Of a stretch of 64,000 nucleotides of DNA, positions 15,087 to 23,744 are shown in pieces. Made by a program: the position numbers and the translations under genes. The stretch is from assembly GCA_045655105.1 (NCBI GenBank), contig JAZOOQ010000006.1, positions 4,261 through 68,260 of the forward strand. The letters run 5' to 3'. The notes under the pieces are model-generated. The model was given only the letters and a program-made list of their open reading frames with translations. It was not told the DNA's origin and ran no database searches. This stretch comes from RGIG4140 sp045655105 (GTDB lineage: Bacteria > Pseudomonadota > Alphaproteobacteria > CAAHEQ01 > UBA3637). Position 1 is the first letter of the stretch. Each line of letters starts with the position of its first letter.

Positions 15087-17420
15087 TTATTGGTTAACTA
15101 ATTTATTCCACCAACCTTTTTTTCTTTCACCAGTTGGGTCTGTGTTATTTTCTGTTTCTTGAGCTGGCTTCTTTGAGGGTTCAACATCTTTTTTTTCAGA
15201 TTTTGGATTTGTTCTTTTTTTACTTGTTTGTGTTTTATCCTCTTTTTTTAAGACTGGTGTTTCTTTTTCTTTTTCTTTTTTAGAAGCTGATTTTGGTTCA
15301 CTGTTATTTTTATTTTCTTTAGGCGCTTTTTGTTCTGGCTTGTTTTCTTTTTTAGGTGCCTTTTTTTTGCCTTTAGATGTTGAGTTTTGTTTTTGTTCTT
15401 TACCATCTATATTATTTTCAGGTAAAGATGTTTTTGTTTCTGGTTTTTCTTCAGCTTTAAATTCAGAAAAATCTTTTTGTTCAACAACAGTAAATTTTTC
15501 TTCTGTATTGAGAGGTTGATTTTCCATTTCTTCAGCAGCTTGGCGTTGTTTCATTCTGGCAAGCATACGTTTTTCTTTTCGTCTTTTTCTCCATTCGCTA
15601 CGACGTTTATTTTTGTTTTTCTTTTCTGGATTTGTTTCTGTTTGTTCAACAACTTCAGGTTCCTTTACTTCTTTTTGAACTGGTTCTGTTGGTTGTTGTT
15701 TTTTATGATCTTTATCAAATGGTACACGTAAGAAATCTTGTTTCTTTTTTTCTTTTTGCTCATAACGAGCAGAAGCATGTAAATTTACGTGTAAACGTTC
15801 ACCATCTTCACGGATTCTTTCTAATTTATAATCAGAAGAGCGCAATAATGTTTCATCAGGGATGATTTGAATGTTGACGCTATATTTTGTTTCTAAAGCA
15901 ACTAAGTGTGATCTTTTCACATTTAAAAGATATGTAGCAACATTTTGAGGTAAAGAAATTAAAAGTTTATTGCTACTATTTTTAAATGCTGCTTCTTCCA
16001 AAATATGTAAGGCATGCATGGCACAAGATTCAACAGAACGAATAACGCCTTTTCCACCACAATGCAGACATGGTTGATAGCTGCTTTCTAAAAAGCTTGA
16101 GTGTAAGCGTTGTCGAGACATTTCAACTAAGCCAAACCCAGACATTTTGCCAACTTGAATGCGGGCTCTGTCTTTTTTCAATGCTTCTTTTAAGCGGCGT
16201 TCAACAGCAGCATTGTTTTTAGCTTCTTCCATATCAATGAAATCGATAACGATAAGGCCTGCCATATCGCGTAAGCGCAATTGTCTGGCAAGTTCATCGC
16301 AAGTTTCAAGATTTGTTCTTAATGCAGTTTCTTCAATATCGTGTTCTTTTGTTGCTCTACCTGAGTTAACATCAACAGCAACTAAAGCTTCTGTTTGATC
16401 AATAACCAAGTAACCGCCCGATTTAAGTTGAACAATATTGTTATGAATGCTTTCAAGTTGTTGTTCAATTTGATGGGCAACAAAAATAGGTTCTACCCCC
16501 TTGTATTGTTTAATTTTTTTAGCTTGAGCAGGCATTAACATTTTCATAAATTCTTTAGCGGATTTGAAAACAGCTTCACCTTCTACCCAAATTTCTTCAA
16601 TATCTGGAGTGAAAACATCTCTTAATGAACGTTTAACAATATCTCCTTCTTCATGAATCAATTTTGGTGCTAAAGATTCAAGGGTTTCTTCTCTGATTTT
16701 CATCCATGTTTTGATTAAGTAATCATAATCACGTTTGATTTCTGTTTTTGTTTTTCCTTGGCCTGCTGTGCGGATAATAACGCTCATCCCTTCAGGAATT
16801 GAAAATTTATCAATAATTGTTCGTAAGGCTTTTCTATCTTTTACATTGGTGATTTTTCTTGAAATGCCACCACCTTTTCCGTTATTTGGCATTAAAACGC
16901 TAAAGCGCCCTGCAAGTGATAAATAAGTTGTAAGTGCAGCGCCTTTGTTCCCTCGTTCTTCTTTCACAACTTGAACAAGCATTACTTGTCCTTGACGGAT
17001 CACTTCTTGAATTTTATATTTTTTAATGAAAGAAGGATAAACTCTTGTTCGAACATCATTTTCTGTTTCTGAAACAACTTCAACATCAGAAGTGTTTTCA
17101 TTTTCTTCTGTTGGTTCAACTTCATCTTCTGCTGCTTTTTTGAGCATTGCTTTTAATGCTTCTCTATCCGCAACAGGAATTTGATAATAATCAGGGTGAA
17201 TTTCACTAAAAGCTAAAAATCCATGACGGTTTCCACCATAATCAACGAAAGCAGCTTGCAATGATGGTTCAACACGAACAACTTTTGCTAAATAAATATT
17301 TCCTTTAATTTGTTTTTTTGTGGAAGTGTCGACATCTAATTCCTCCACTCTTGAGTTTTCTGACACAACAACGCGGGTTTCTTCGGGATGTGTCGCATCG
17401 ATAAGCATCTTTTTTGACAT
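15087..17420 (-). CDS. rne: Ribonuclease E/G
   Basis: Endoribonuclease that starts mRNA decay and processes rRNA and tRNA precursors; cytoplasmic, often membrane- or degradosome-linked. 777 residues. An S1 RNA-binding domain lies near 35-150 (GNIYLAKVVRVEPSLQAAFV), interrupted by an acidic insert at about 95-125. The catalytic DNase I-like site has D350 (AVDVNSG) and D393 (VIDFIDME), 43 apart exactly as D303/D346 of E. coli RNase E. The zinc-link CLHCGGKG lies near 451. Residues from about 560 on are Lys/Glu/Pro-rich and disordered, like a degradosome scaffold. The SD AAAGGAA precedes the ATG. A structured leader lies upstream. It is divergent from the amidase gene. Confidence 0.95.
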   Translation of the reverse strand: MSKKMLIDATHPEETRVVVSENSRVEELDVDTSTKKQIKGNIYLAKVVRVEPSLQAAFVDYGGNRHGFLAFSEIHPDYYQIPVADREALKAMLKKAAEDEVEPTEENENTSDVEVVSETENDVRTRVYPSFIKKYKIQEVIRQGQVMLVQVVKEERGNKGAALTTYLSLAGRFSVLMPNNGKGGGISRKITNVKDRKALRTIIDKFSIPEGMSVIIRTAGQGKTKTEIKRDYDYLIKTWMKIREETLESLAPKLIHEEGDIVKRSLRDVFTPDIEEIWVEGEAVFKSAKEFMKMLMPAQAKKIKQYKGVEPIFVAHQIEQQLESIHNNIVQLKSGGYLVIDQTEALVAVDVNSGRATKEHDIEETALRTNLETCDELARQLRLRDMAGLIVIDFIDMEEAKNNAAVERRLKEALKKDRARIQVGKMSGFGLVEMSRQRLHSSFLESSYQPCLHCGGKGVIRSVESCAMHALHILEEAAFKNSSNKLLISLPQNVATYLLNVKRSHLVALETKYSVNIQIIPDETLLRSSDYKLERIREDGERLHVNLHASARYEQKEKKKQDFLRVPFDKDHKKQQPTEPVQKEVKEPEVVEQTETNPEKKNKNKRRSEWRKRRKEKRMLARMKQRQAAEEMENQPLNTEEKFTVVEQKDFSEFKAEEKPETKTSLPENNIDGKEQKQNSTSKGKKKAPKKENKPEQKAPKENKNNSEPKSASKKEKEKETPVLKKEDKTQTSKKRTNPKSEKKDVEPSKKPAQETENNTDPTGERKKGWWNKLVNQ

Positions 17421-17492
17421 AAAATAAATTCCTTTGATAATCTAAAATAACGCGCATTCTGTTTAATAAAGAATGGCATTGTGGCAAAACAT

Positions 17493-17571
17493 AATCCGAT
17501 GTCCATCAGATAAAAAACATTCTGAAAATAATTTGACGTTGTAAAAGCACTCATTGCTAACCCATCGGATT
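17493..17571 (-). promoter_or_regulatory. Long-range inverted repeat in the rne leader
   Basis: AATCCGATG (17493-17501) and CATCGGATT (17563-17571) can pair around 61 bases in the presumed 5' leader of rne. RNase E genes in enterobacteria autoregulate through leader hairpins; a similar role here is only suggested. The minus-strand 15-mer ATGGGTTAGCAATGA sits at its edge. Confidence 0.35.
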
Positions 17572-17587
17572 AAAAAATAACTCTTGA

Positions 17588-17611
17588 GCAATCATTTTTG
17601 ATTGCATTTTT
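17588..17611. other. Hairpin with T run between rne and amiC
   Basis: GCAATCA-TTTT-TGATTGC followed by ATTTTT on the plus strand. It looks like a weak terminator but lies upstream of both divergent genes, so it may shape the amiC leader or end a short upstream RNA. Confidence 0.35.
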
Positions 17612-17668
17612 CATTATATAGGTATAAAAGAAAATAAGCAAGTTTTTTTATACAAAAAATAAGGTCAT

Positions 17669-18868
17669 ATGAAAATTAAAACGTTTTTATTCTTTGTTTT
17701 AAGTATATTATTTGTTGTGAGCAATGCTTTTGCTACCACGATTTCTGACGTGCGTCTTTCCACGTTTTCTAATGGAACGGGAAGAATTGTTGTTGAATCG
17801 GCGCAAAAAATTGACCCAAAAATTTTCACACTTGAAAATCCAAAAAGGTTGGTTTTAGATATTCCGAAAACAAATATATTATCATCTGTTTCAAAAAAAG
17901 ATTTTAAAACGGGGGCTGTTGTTTCCAAAATTAGATTTGGAAAACCGCAAAAAGATGTGTCGAGAATTGTGGTTGATTTGGGTGAAAATATTTCAGAAAG
18001 CCATTTTACATTACCTCCAGAAAATAATAAAGGAATTTGGCGTTTTGTTTTAGATTTGAAACCAAGTAATCCTGTAAAAGGAACGGGTTATCAATCAACG
18101 GCTGCTGCAAAGGTTTTGTCAGATGCTTCTAAAGTTCAAAAACAAACAGACAAACCATCTTTAAAAACACAAAGTGGTTTGTTACCATTTGGCAAATCTA
18201 AAAAAGTGGTTGTTTTAGATGCGGGGCACGGAGGTCAAGATCCTGGCGCTATTTCAAAAAATGGACATTTTGAAAAAGATTTAACGCTTAAAATGGCAAA
18301 AGAAACAAAGGCTCTTTTAGAAAAAGCTGGCTATAAAGTTGTTTTAACAAGAGATAGAGATATTTTTATCACTCTTCGTGGTCGTGTAAAAAAAGCGCAT
18401 GAAGCGAAAGCTGATTTGTTTATTTCTATTCATGCGGATAGTGCAAGAAACACTAAAGCAAGAGGCTTGTCAATTTATACAATTTCTGAAAAAGCATCAG
18501 ATAAAGAAGCTGCAGCTTTGGCGGAACGCGAAAACAAATCAGATATTTTACTTGGGATGGATTTAGATGATTATCAACAAGAAGTAAGTTCTGTTTTGAT
18601 TGATTTGGCAAAGCAAGATACCATGAAAGAATCTCGTGTATATGCAGATTTAGTTGTTAAAGAAATGCAAAGAACAGTTCAGTTATTACCAAATGCACAT
18701 CGTTTTGCTGGATTTGCTGTTTTGAAATCGCCAAATATTCCATCAGTTTTACTTGAAATGGGGTATATGTCTAATCGCCATGAAGAACGCGAAATGCAAA
18801 AAGCGGCATATCGCAAAAAATTAGGTCAGGCATTGGTTCGCGCTGTGGATGCTTATTTTGGAAGGTAA
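17669..18868 (+). CDS. amiC: N-acetylmuramoyl-L-alanine amidase, AmiC-type
   Basis: Periplasmic zinc amidase that cleaves septal peptidoglycan between muramic acid and the stem peptide during daughter-cell separation. 399 residues: signal peptide 1-22 (ends SNAFA), an AMIN targeting domain at about 24-135 (ISDVRLSTFSNGTGRIVV), a linker, then an Amidase_3 domain from about 180. That domain has VVLDAGHGGQDPGA (Zn ligand H187), the FISIHADS second histidine and the C-terminal SVLLEMGYMSN catalytic glutamate. The AMIN plus catalytic domain layout is that of AmiB/AmiC. The helix regulating access in AmiB/C appears present as a long insertion around LAERENKSDILLGMDLDDY. It is divergent from rne. 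Confidence 0.93.
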   Translation: MKIKTFLFFVLSILFVVSNAFATTISDVRLSTFSNGTGRIVVESAQKIDPKIFTLENPKRLVLDIPKTNILSSVSKKDFKTGAVVSKIRFGKPQKDVSRIVVDLGENISESHFTLPPENNKGIWRFVLDLKPSNPVKGTGYQSTAAAKVLSDASKVQKQTDKPSLKTQSGLLPFGKSKKVVVLDAGHGGQDPGAISKNGHFEKDLTLKMAKETKALLEKAGYKVVLTRDRDIFITLRGRVKKAHEAKADLFISIHADSARNTKARGLSIYTISEKASDKEAAALAERENKSDILLGMDLDDYQQEVSSVLIDLAKQDTMKESRVYADLVVKEMQRTVQLLPNAHRFAGFAVLKSPNIPSVLLEMGYMSNRHEEREMQKAAYRKKLGQALVRAVDAYFGR

Positions 18869-19066
18869 CGCATAATTTTTGAAAAATAAAAACGACTGTT
18901 AAATTTTTTATCATAGAAAAATAGGAATCTCAAAATAGAAGCAAATGATAAATTAAGAAAGAATAACAGAGGAAAAAAAGAACAGCAAGAACAATCAAAT
19001 CCATCTGTTTCAGCATCATTAAGAGCACGCAATATGGGGCGATAAATTAACAAAATTTCTGTTAAT

Positions 19067-19093
19067 AAAAAGGCGGTTTTGGACCGCCTTTTT
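19067..19093. terminator. Bidirectional terminator amiC / pgm
   Basis: AAAAGGCGGT / ACCGCCTTTT with a short loop and flanking T tracts. The 200 bases between the amiC stop and this hairpin are A-rich; I see no gene with a start codon there. Confidence 0.85.
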
Positions 19094-19109
19094 TGATGTA
19101 TATTTTCTC

Positions 19110-20738
19110 TTAAGTTATCACATTTGGAGCATCTTTTCCGGTATACTCCTTAATTTGCAAAATTTCATTTGCAGCAGCAATAAAATCAGTTAAAGCTTCA
19201 GTGGCTGGTTTATCAAATTGGGTTTGATCATTTGTTTCGCAAGCATAATACATGCGAAGTGTTGCGCCACTGCTTCCCGTTCCAGATAAGCGAGAGAAAA
19301 TGCGGCCATCTTCAAATTGAATAATATAGCCTTGATTATTTGCTGTATCACCCGTAACAGGATCAACATAATCAAAAATGCTTGTTTCAACTACTTTATG
19401 TCCAAAAAATGTTTGCCCAATTAAACTTTCAAGCTTTTCTTTCAGGGCACTCATCATTTTTTGAGTTGGTTCAGATTCAAGGCCTTCATAGCTTTGCGTT
19501 GATGTGAAAACACGTCCATATTTATGCCATAAATTATAATTTAATTCTTCAACTGATTTTCCCGTGATGGCAATAATATTAAGCCAGAATAAAATAGCCC
19601 AGATGCCGTCTTTTTCACACAAGTGAAATGATCCAGTGCCAAAACTTTCTTCCCCGCATAAAGAGATTTTTTTTGCATTTAAAAGTGAGCTGAAAAATTT
19701 CCATCCAGTTGGCGTTGCATAAACAGGCAAGCCTTTTTTATCCATCACTTTATCAACAGCGGGTGCCGTTGGCATAGATCTTGCCACACCAAAGAAATGG
19801 TTTTTATAAAAAGGAATTTGTTGCATATATTCGGCAATGACAGCCAAGCTATCTGAAGGAGCAACAAAAAACTTTTTCCCTAAAATCATATATCTGTCAC
19901 CATCACCATCAGAGGCAGCTCCAAAATCAGGCGCATCATCTTGATACATTTTGTCAACAAAATGTTTTGCATATGTTAAATTAGGTTCTGGATGAAGTCC
20001 GCCAAAATCAGGTAAAGGTGTTTTGTTTAACACTGTTCCTTCTTCGGCGCCCAAAAGTGTTTCAAAAATATAGGATGCATAAGGACCTGTAACGGCATTT
20101 AAAGCATCATAAGACATTTTAAATCCGTTTTTAAAAAGATTTGATATGGCTTCAAAATCAAAAATTTCTTGCATATAAGAGGCATAATCTCTAACTGAAT
20201 CAACAACTTCAATAATTGTTGATCCAACAACTTGCTCGCCTATTTCTGAAAGCTTTATATCCCCAATATCAGCCATCCAATAATGATCAATCATTTTGGT
20301 TTGTTCGGTTATTTTATCTGAAATATTTTGTGGAGCAGGGGCTCCATCTGCTGTGTCAAACTTAATGCCAAAATCGCCATTTGGACCACCGGGATTATGG
20401 CTGGCTGATAAAATAATGCCGCCAAAAGCTTTGCGTTTTACAATTAAATGAGAAGTTGCAGGCGTTGATAAAATGCCATTTTGCCCAATGATTAAACGCC
20501 CAAATTGATTAGCAATAGCAATTTTAATAATTTTTTGAATGGCGATATTATTGAAATAACGCCCGTCACCACCGATGACAAGCGTTTTTCCTTCAAACCC
20601 TTCTAATGAATTGAAAATAGATTGAACAAAATTTTCAAGATAATTTTCTTGCTTAACAATTGAAATCTTTTTTCTTAACCCGCTTGTGCCACATGTTTGA
20701 TCAGCATAAGGCGAAGTTTTGATAGATTGAATGTTCAT
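19110..20738 (-). CDS. pgm: Phosphoglucomutase (alpha-D-glucose-specific)
   Basis: Interconverts glucose-1-phosphate and glucose-6-phosphate, feeding UDP-glucose, LPS and glycogen pathways; cytoplasmic. 542 residues, family length. The N-terminal GTSGLRKK, the phosphoserine loop LSASHNPGG, the metal loop DGDGDRYM, the sugar-binding loop CGEESFGTGS and the C-terminal phosphate loop RLSGTGSSGATLR are all present. This is the eukaryote/Agrobacterium-like Pgm type rather than the PgcA or GlmM type. The ATG is preceded by AAGGAGACTAA. The upstream gap to mipZ is only 30 bases, so it can be transcribed with mipZ. Confidence 0.96.
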   Translation of the reverse strand: MNIQSIKTSPYADQTCGTSGLRKKISIVKQENYLENFVQSIFNSLEGFEGKTLVIGGDGRYFNNIAIQKIIKIAIANQFGRLIIGQNGILSTPATSHLIVKRKAFGGIILSASHNPGGPNGDFGIKFDTADGAPAPQNISDKITEQTKMIDHYWMADIGDIKLSEIGEQVVGSTIIEVVDSVRDYASYMQEIFDFEAISNLFKNGFKMSYDALNAVTGPYASYIFETLLGAEEGTVLNKTPLPDFGGLHPEPNLTYAKHFVDKMYQDDAPDFGAASDGDGDRYMILGKKFFVAPSDSLAVIAEYMQQIPFYKNHFFGVARSMPTAPAVDKVMDKKGLPVYATPTGWKFFSSLLNAKKISLCGEESFGTGSFHLCEKDGIWAILFWLNIIAITGKSVEELNYNLWHKYGRVFTSTQSYEGLESEPTQKMMSALKEKLESLIGQTFFGHKVVETSIFDYVDPVTGDTANNQGYIIQFEDGRIFSRLSGTGSSGATLRMYYACETNDQTQFDKPATEALTDFIAAANEILQIKEYTGKDAPNVIT

Positions 20739-20768
20739 TTAGTCTCCTTGCAAAATGAAAAAATGTTA

Positions 20769-21575
20769 TTAAACATTTATATCATTTGCAGGGGCTGTTT
20801 GCAAGTCTCTTTGAAAAATATTTTGAAGAACATTAATGATTTCTTGACGTCCACTCAAAGCAGATGGAGAGGTGTGCATATTCAAACCATTTTCTTTTAA
20901 ATCCATCATTGTTAACCCTTTTAAGAACAATTCTCTATAAATCACACGATCAGAAACACCTGCAGATAATGTGTAATGAATACGTCTTGAAAGAGCATTT
21001 AAAAGTGTTGTCATTAATTGAGAGTTTTTGCTCTTTGTGTAGGTTAAACGATTGCGAACAATCAACCAATGAAGAGGTGGTTTGCGTTCAATCATGCGTT
21101 GTTGACGAGTTGACCAAACTTTTTGAGAAAAGTGACTTGGGCCTTTAATGCGTAATGAGCCCGTGTCCACTTGAGCCAAAACATCAAGGTCAATTAAACT
21201 ATCATTTAATGGCGTGATAAGTGTATCTGCTAAAACCATAGCTTCTTGAGAGTAATCGTTGCTGCTACCTGGGGTATCAACGATAATGAAATCAGCAGTT
21301 TCTTTTGCCTTTTCAATTTGGCCGCGAATGGTATAAATTTTTGCCATTTCATCTGTCCAGTGTGTATGAACAGGCATTGGAATTGGAGTGCCCATGTTTT
21401 TTAAGAATTGTTCTCTGTTTTCAAGGTAGTGAGTAAGAGATCCTTGTGGATAATCTAAATCAAAAGAAACAACTTTTTTTCCAAGGCGCAATAAAGCAAC
21501 AATAATATGCATGGCAAGGGTTGATTTTCCTGTGCCGCCCTTTTCATTTGCGAATACGATTACATGAGCAGTCAT
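20769..21575 (-). CDS. mipZ: Division-site positioning ATPase MipZ
   Basis: ParA/MinD-superfamily P-loop ATPase that forms a pole-to-centre gradient and blocks FtsZ assembly in alphaproteobacteria. 268 residues. The deviant Walker A is EKGGTGKST at residues 11-19. Other markers are SFDLDYPQGSLTHYLENR (compare DLDLRQRTSARFFENR in Caulobacter MipZ), FIIVDTPGS (Walker B) and the long QRMIERKPPLHWLIVRNRL segment characteristic of MipZ and absent from MinD/ParA. Together with ctrA it places the organism in Alphaproteobacteria. The leader contains a 14-bp inverted repeat. A promoter is proposed at 21694-21722. Confidence 0.9.
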   Translation of the reverse strand: MTAHVIVFANEKGGTGKSTLAMHIIVALLRLGKKVVSFDLDYPQGSLTHYLENREQFLKNMGTPIPMPVHTHWTDEMAKIYTIRGQIEKAKETADFIIVDTPGSSNDYSQEAMVLADTLITPLNDSLIDLDVLAQVDTGSLRIKGPSHFSQKVWSTRQQRMIERKPPLHWLIVRNRLTYTKSKNSQLMTTLLNALSRRIHYTLSAGVSDRVIYRELFLKGLTMMDLKENGLNMHTSPSALSGRQEIINVLQNIFQRDLQTAPANDINV

Positions 21576-21605
21576 TTTTTCTTTCCTTAAAATAAAGTGA
21601 ACGAA

Positions 21606-21668
21606 ATAAGCAATTGTTTATTAAAGTTAAAAAAAATGTTTTCCACAATAAAGAAAACAATCGCTTAT
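21606..21668 (-). promoter_or_regulatory. Inverted repeat in the mipZ leader
   Basis: ATAAGCAATTGTTT (21606-21619) and AAACAATCGCTTAT (21655-21668) match at 13 of 14 positions as inverted arms around 35 bases. They lie within the presumed mipZ 5' leader, about 30 bases before the start codon, so they could form an mRNA structure or bind a dimeric regulator. Confidence 0.4.
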
Positions 21669-21693
21669 AACAATTTTTTTCAAATTTTTGTTA

Positions 21694-21722
21694 TAAATAT
21701 CATAATTTTTATTAAAAGTCAA
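21694..21722 (-). promoter_or_regulatory. Promoter of mipZ
   Basis: Minus strand TTGACT (21717-21722), 17-base spacer, TATTTA (21694-21699). The predicted leader is about 110 bases. Confidence 0.45.
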
Positions 21723-21792
21723 CAAGGATATTGAAAAAAGAAATAACTTGTGATATGCACGAAAAAAAGAAGAAATAAGTTTTTGATAGCTT

Positions 21793-21823
21793 CTTGAATT
21801 TTAAATAAAACTGCTTATATATG
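21793..21823 (+). promoter_or_regulatory. Heat-shock (RpoH) promoter of htpG
   Basis: CTTG (21793-21796), exactly 17 bases, then CTTATATATG (21814-21823). This fits the alphaproteobacterial heat-shock consensus CTTG-N17-CYTATNTNNG at every position. It lies 25 bases before the htpG start codon. Confidence 0.75.
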
Positions 21824-21848
21824 TATGTATCAGATGAAAGGAAAAAAA

Positions 21849-23705
21849 ATGACAGAAGAAAAAATAGAATTTAAGGCCGAGGTTAGTAAGGTTTTAGATA
21901 TTGTGATTCACTCTTTGTATTCGAATAAAGAGATTTTTTTAAGAGAATTAATTTCAAATGCATCTGATGCTTCCGATAAGTTAAGATATGCCTTATTATT
22001 GCATCCTGAATTAGCATCAAAAACAGGTGAATTTAAAATTATTTTATCCCCTGATAAATTGAATAAAACCTTAACAATTACCGATAATGGAATCGGTATG
22101 AATAAAGAAGATTTAATCAATCATTTGGGAACAATTGCAAGATCTGGTTCTGCTGAATTTATTAAATCATTAACAGGCAATAAACAAAAAGATATGGCGC
22201 TTATTGGCCAATTTGGTGTGGGATTTTATTCTGCCTTTATGGTTGCTGATAAAGTTACTGTTAAAACAAAAAAAGCAGGAGATGATAAAGGATACATTTG
22301 GGTGTCATCTGGTGCTGAGTCTTTTACAATTGAAGAAGATGATTCTTTGCCGATTGGAACAAGCATTATTCTTTCATTAAAACCAGATGATGAAGAGTTT
22401 TTAGAACCTATTCGTTTACGCCATTTGGTTCGTCAATATTCAGATCATATTTCAATTCCAATTATTTTGAAAGAAGGCGCAAAAGAAGAAACAATTAACT
22501 CTGCAAGTGCTCTTTGGACGCGTTCAAAATCTGAAATTACAACAGAGCAATATAAAGATTTTTATCAATCTGTTTCTCATGCCTTTGATGAGCCATGGAT
22601 GACAATGCATTATAAAGCAGAAGGAACGATTGATTATACAGCATTATTATTTGTTCCAACAAAGCCTCCATTTAATCTTTTTCAACCTGACAGAAAATCA
22701 AATATTCAACTTTATGTGAATAGAGTTTTTATTTCTGATGATTTGCCAGAATTAATGCCATTTTTCTTAAGATTTATGACTGGTGTGATTGATACAAATG
22801 ATTTGCCATTAAATGTATCTAGAGAAATGCTTCAAAAAACACCTGTGATGCAAAAAATTAAAAAAGGCATTGTTAAACGTATTTTAAACGAGCTTAAAAA
22901 ACGATCTGAAAATAAAGAAGATTATAAAAAGTTTTGGGATTCATTTGGTATTGTTTTTAAAGAAGGTTTGTATGAACCAATTGATGAAAGATTAGAAGTG
23001 GCGGATCTTTGCCGTTTTAATCAAACAAAAGGTGATGAATTAACAAGTTTTGATGAATATGTTTCTTCGATGAAAGAGGGCCAAGAAAATATTTATTATT
23101 TAACTGGAACAAATATTGAAGCTTTAAAAAATAATCCACAATTAGAAGGTTTTGCAGCACGCGGTATTAATGTTTTATTGCTTACAGATCCTATTGATGA
23201 ATTTTGGATTCAAACATATACGGAACATAAAGGCAAAAAGATTGTTTCTGTTATGCATGCAGGGGCTGATATTGAAAAAATTAAATTAGAAAATGAACCA
23301 ACAGAACAAGCTCTAGATAAAAGTAAAGAAAAGGAATTAATTAATCGAATTAAAGAAACTCTTAAAGAAAGCGTTAAAGATGTTCAAGTAACAGATCGAT
23401 TAACAAAAAGCCCATTTGCGTTGATTACACCTGCAGGGGTTATGAGTTTGAATCTTGAACGTTTAATGAAAGCGCATGGGCAACAAATTGCTATGAATAG
23501 TGATCGTATTTTGGAAATTAATCCGCGTCATGAAGTGATTCATAAATTGGCCGATATGTTGGATAAAAAAGAGATGGATGATAAAATAAATGATGCTATC
23601 TTAGTTTTATTTGATCAAACATTAATTGCTGAGGGTGAACCACTTAAAGATCCTGCGGCGTTTTCAAGAAGATTAACTTCATTTGTTTTAAGTGGTTTGG
23701 TTTAA
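21849..23705 (+). CDS. htpG: Molecular chaperone HtpG (Hsp90)
   Basis: ATP-dependent chaperone dimer of the cytoplasm. 618 residues. The N-terminal GHKL ATPase domain contains FLRELISNASDASDKLRY (catalytic Glu and nucleotide Asn), DNGIGM and GQFGVGFYSAFMVADKV. The middle domain has LYVNRVFISD and LPLNVSREMLQ with the gamma-phosphate-sensing Arg. The C-terminal dimerisation domain ends near SGLV. Start ATG 21849 follows AAAGGAAAAAAA; an upstream in-frame ATG at 21825 overlaps the promoter and is rejected. Transcription is probably from the RpoH-type promoter at 21793. Monocistronic with a strong terminator. Confidence 0.97.
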   Translation: MTEEKIEFKAEVSKVLDIVIHSLYSNKEIFLRELISNASDASDKLRYALLLHPELASKTGEFKIILSPDKLNKTLTITDNGIGMNKEDLINHLGTIARSGSAEFIKSLTGNKQKDMALIGQFGVGFYSAFMVADKVTVKTKKAGDDKGYIWVSSGAESFTIEEDDSLPIGTSIILSLKPDDEEFLEPIRLRHLVRQYSDHISIPIILKEGAKEETINSASALWTRSKSEITTEQYKDFYQSVSHAFDEPWMTMHYKAEGTIDYTALLFVPTKPPFNLFQPDRKSNIQLYVNRVFISDDLPELMPFFLRFMTGVIDTNDLPLNVSREMLQKTPVMQKIKKGIVKRILNELKKRSENKEDYKKFWDSFGIVFKEGLYEPIDERLEVADLCRFNQTKGDELTSFDEYVSSMKEGQENIYYLTGTNIEALKNNPQLEGFAARGINVLLLTDPIDEFWIQTYTEHKGKKIVSVMHAGADIEKIKLENEPTEQALDKSKEKELINRIKETLKESVKDVQVTDRLTKSPFALITPAGVMSLNLERLMKAHGQQIAMNSDRILEINPRHEVIHKLADMLDKKEMDDKINDAILVLFDQTLIAEGEPLKDPAAFSRRLTSFVLSGLV

Positions 23706-23711
23706 AAAATT

Positions 23712-23741
23712 GAGGCGCTTTAAAAAGCGCCTCTTTTTTTT
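23712..23741 (+). terminator. Terminator of htpG
   Basis: GAGGCGCTT / AAGCGCCTC stem with a TAAA loop and eight Ts. The convergent recombinase gene ends 4 bases beyond it. Confidence 0.92.
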
Positions 23742-23744
23742 ATC

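Noticed and set aside
17336..17554. 72-codon minus-strand frame in the rne leader
   Set aside because: It overlaps the rne start in another frame, has no ribosome site, and its peptide is unremarkable. A leader peptide cannot be excluded but is not supported.
18853..19053. 66-codon minus-strand frame, and a plus-strand frame ending RARNMGR, between amiC and pgm
   Set aside because: The minus frame lacks a ribosome site and is Phe/Ser-rich noise from A-rich DNA. The plus frame has no usable start codon.
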